DNA of 5,801 bases from Verrucomicrobiota bacterium (GTDB taxonomy: Bacteria; Verrucomicrobiota; Verrucomicrobiia; Chthoniobacterales; JAFAMB01), in the NCBI GenBank assembly GCA_019236035.1, contig JAFAJU010000151.1, forward strand, positions 1 through 5,801, read 5' to 3'. Position 1 is the first letter of the stretch. The number at the start of each line of letters is the position of its first letter. Shown here piece after piece: positions 5,400 through 5,801 of the stretch. The position numbers and the translations under genes are program-made. A model generated the notes under the pieces. It was not told the DNA's origin and searched no databases. It saw only the letters and a list, made by a program, of their open reading frames with translations.

Positions 5400-5801
5400 G
5401 TCGTTTGATTTTAGCGTCCGGTTCTCCGCGACGAGTTCAACTCCTTCGTGAGGCGAGATTCGAACCCGAGGTATTACCCGCCCAAGTGGAAGAGCTTTGG
5501 TGCAACTTTTTCACTCCGAGTGAGCTGACGCTTTTCAATGCATTCCAAAAGGCCGTTGCGGTGGCGAGCAAGTGCCCGGATGCGGTGGTACTCGGCGCCG
5601 ACACCCTGGTTGCGCTTGGATCAGAAGTGTTCGGGAAGCCGCGGGACTTTGACGAAGCTCGTCGAACGCTGGAAAAGCTGGTTGGAAAAACTCACGACGT
5701 CATAACAGGGGTTGCCCTGGTTCATGTGAATGTCGGGCGAATCATCACGAGAGCGGTTCACACCGCGGTTAAATTCCGTCCGCTGTCAGCGAACGAGATT
5801 G
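5396..5801 (+). CDS. maf: Maf-family nucleoside triphosphate pyrophosphatase, N-terminal 135 residues (runs off the window)
   Basis: Cytoplasmic enzyme that hydrolyses non-canonical or modified nucleoside triphosphates (dTTP/UTP-type in many members) to monophosphates, historically linked to septum formation. It starts at GTG 5396, overlapping the preceding TGA as GTGA, with GGAAA just upstream, so translation is likely coupled. Motifs: LILASGSPRR (residues 4-13, nucleotide-phosphate loop), E33, K52 of QKA, LGADTLV (66-72, with the catalytic-type D69), FGKP (79-82, K81), and THDVITGVAL (99-108), followed by the usual VKFRPLSANEI (125-135). The usual Asp-Glu near residue 32 reads V-E-E here and the stretch 34-40 (LWCNFFT) is unusual, but the key Glu is kept. 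About 55-65 residues should remain beyond the right edge. Confidence 0.93.
   Translation, partial: MSRLILASGSPRRVQLLREARFEPEVLPAQVEELWCNFFTPSELTLFNAFQKAVAVASKCPDAVVLGADTLVALGSEVFGKPRDFDEARRTLEKLVGKTHDVITGVALVHVNVGRIITRAVHTAVKFRPLSANEI

Overview
The window carries seven protein-coding regions of a Gram-negative-type bacterium. I think it is a member of the Verrucomicrobiota (Chthoniobacter/Pedosphaera/Udaeobacter-like soil lineage), with moderate confidence. The reasons are a plant/cyanobacteria-like GlgC, a secreted DUF4412-type protein, GTG starts, moderate-to-high GC, and short palindromic or tandem repeats in most intergenic gaps. No taxonomic search could be run.

Layout, left to right. 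(1) 2-370 (+): 3' end of glgC (ADP-glucose pyrophosphorylase), followed after 8 nt by a small TPR protein (379-879). (2) A 48-bp palindrome directly abuts the TPR stop codon. (3) 965-2105 (+): prfB, encoding release factor 2. It is read through a classic programmed +1 frameshift at an in-frame TGA (1037-1039), so the gene is one protein in two frames. (4) An 81-bp imperfect inverted repeat lies between prfB and the convergent PAP2-family phosphatase gene (2181-2849, -), and it also supplies the phosphatase stop codon. (5) A 283-bp divergent intergenic region (2850-3132) holds a second copy of the 48-bp palindrome, a composite hairpin ending in T5, an AT-rich patch and a further 16-bp-arm hairpin. 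(6) 3133-4602 (+): an ArnT/PMT-like membrane glycosyltransferase. (7) Three tandem ~33-bp repeats (4625-4725), then a secreted DUF4412-like protein (4731-5399). (8) maf (nucleotide pyrophosphatase), overlapping the previous stop by 4 nt (GTGA) and running off the right edge.

Functionally, glgC serves glycogen synthesis, prfB translation termination and maf nucleotide-pool or septum housekeeping. The divergent PAP2 phosphatase and GT39 glycosyltransferase could both act on polyprenyl-phosphate lipids in the inner membrane, but that link is an inference. I found no new enzymatic or defence system. The least explained content is the set of repeat families (one palindrome present twice with inverted loops, one 81-bp inverted repeat, one tandem array, extra hairpins) in the intergenic spaces, some of which overlap gene ends. 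The prfB frameshift is the clearest special mechanism, and it matches a known one.
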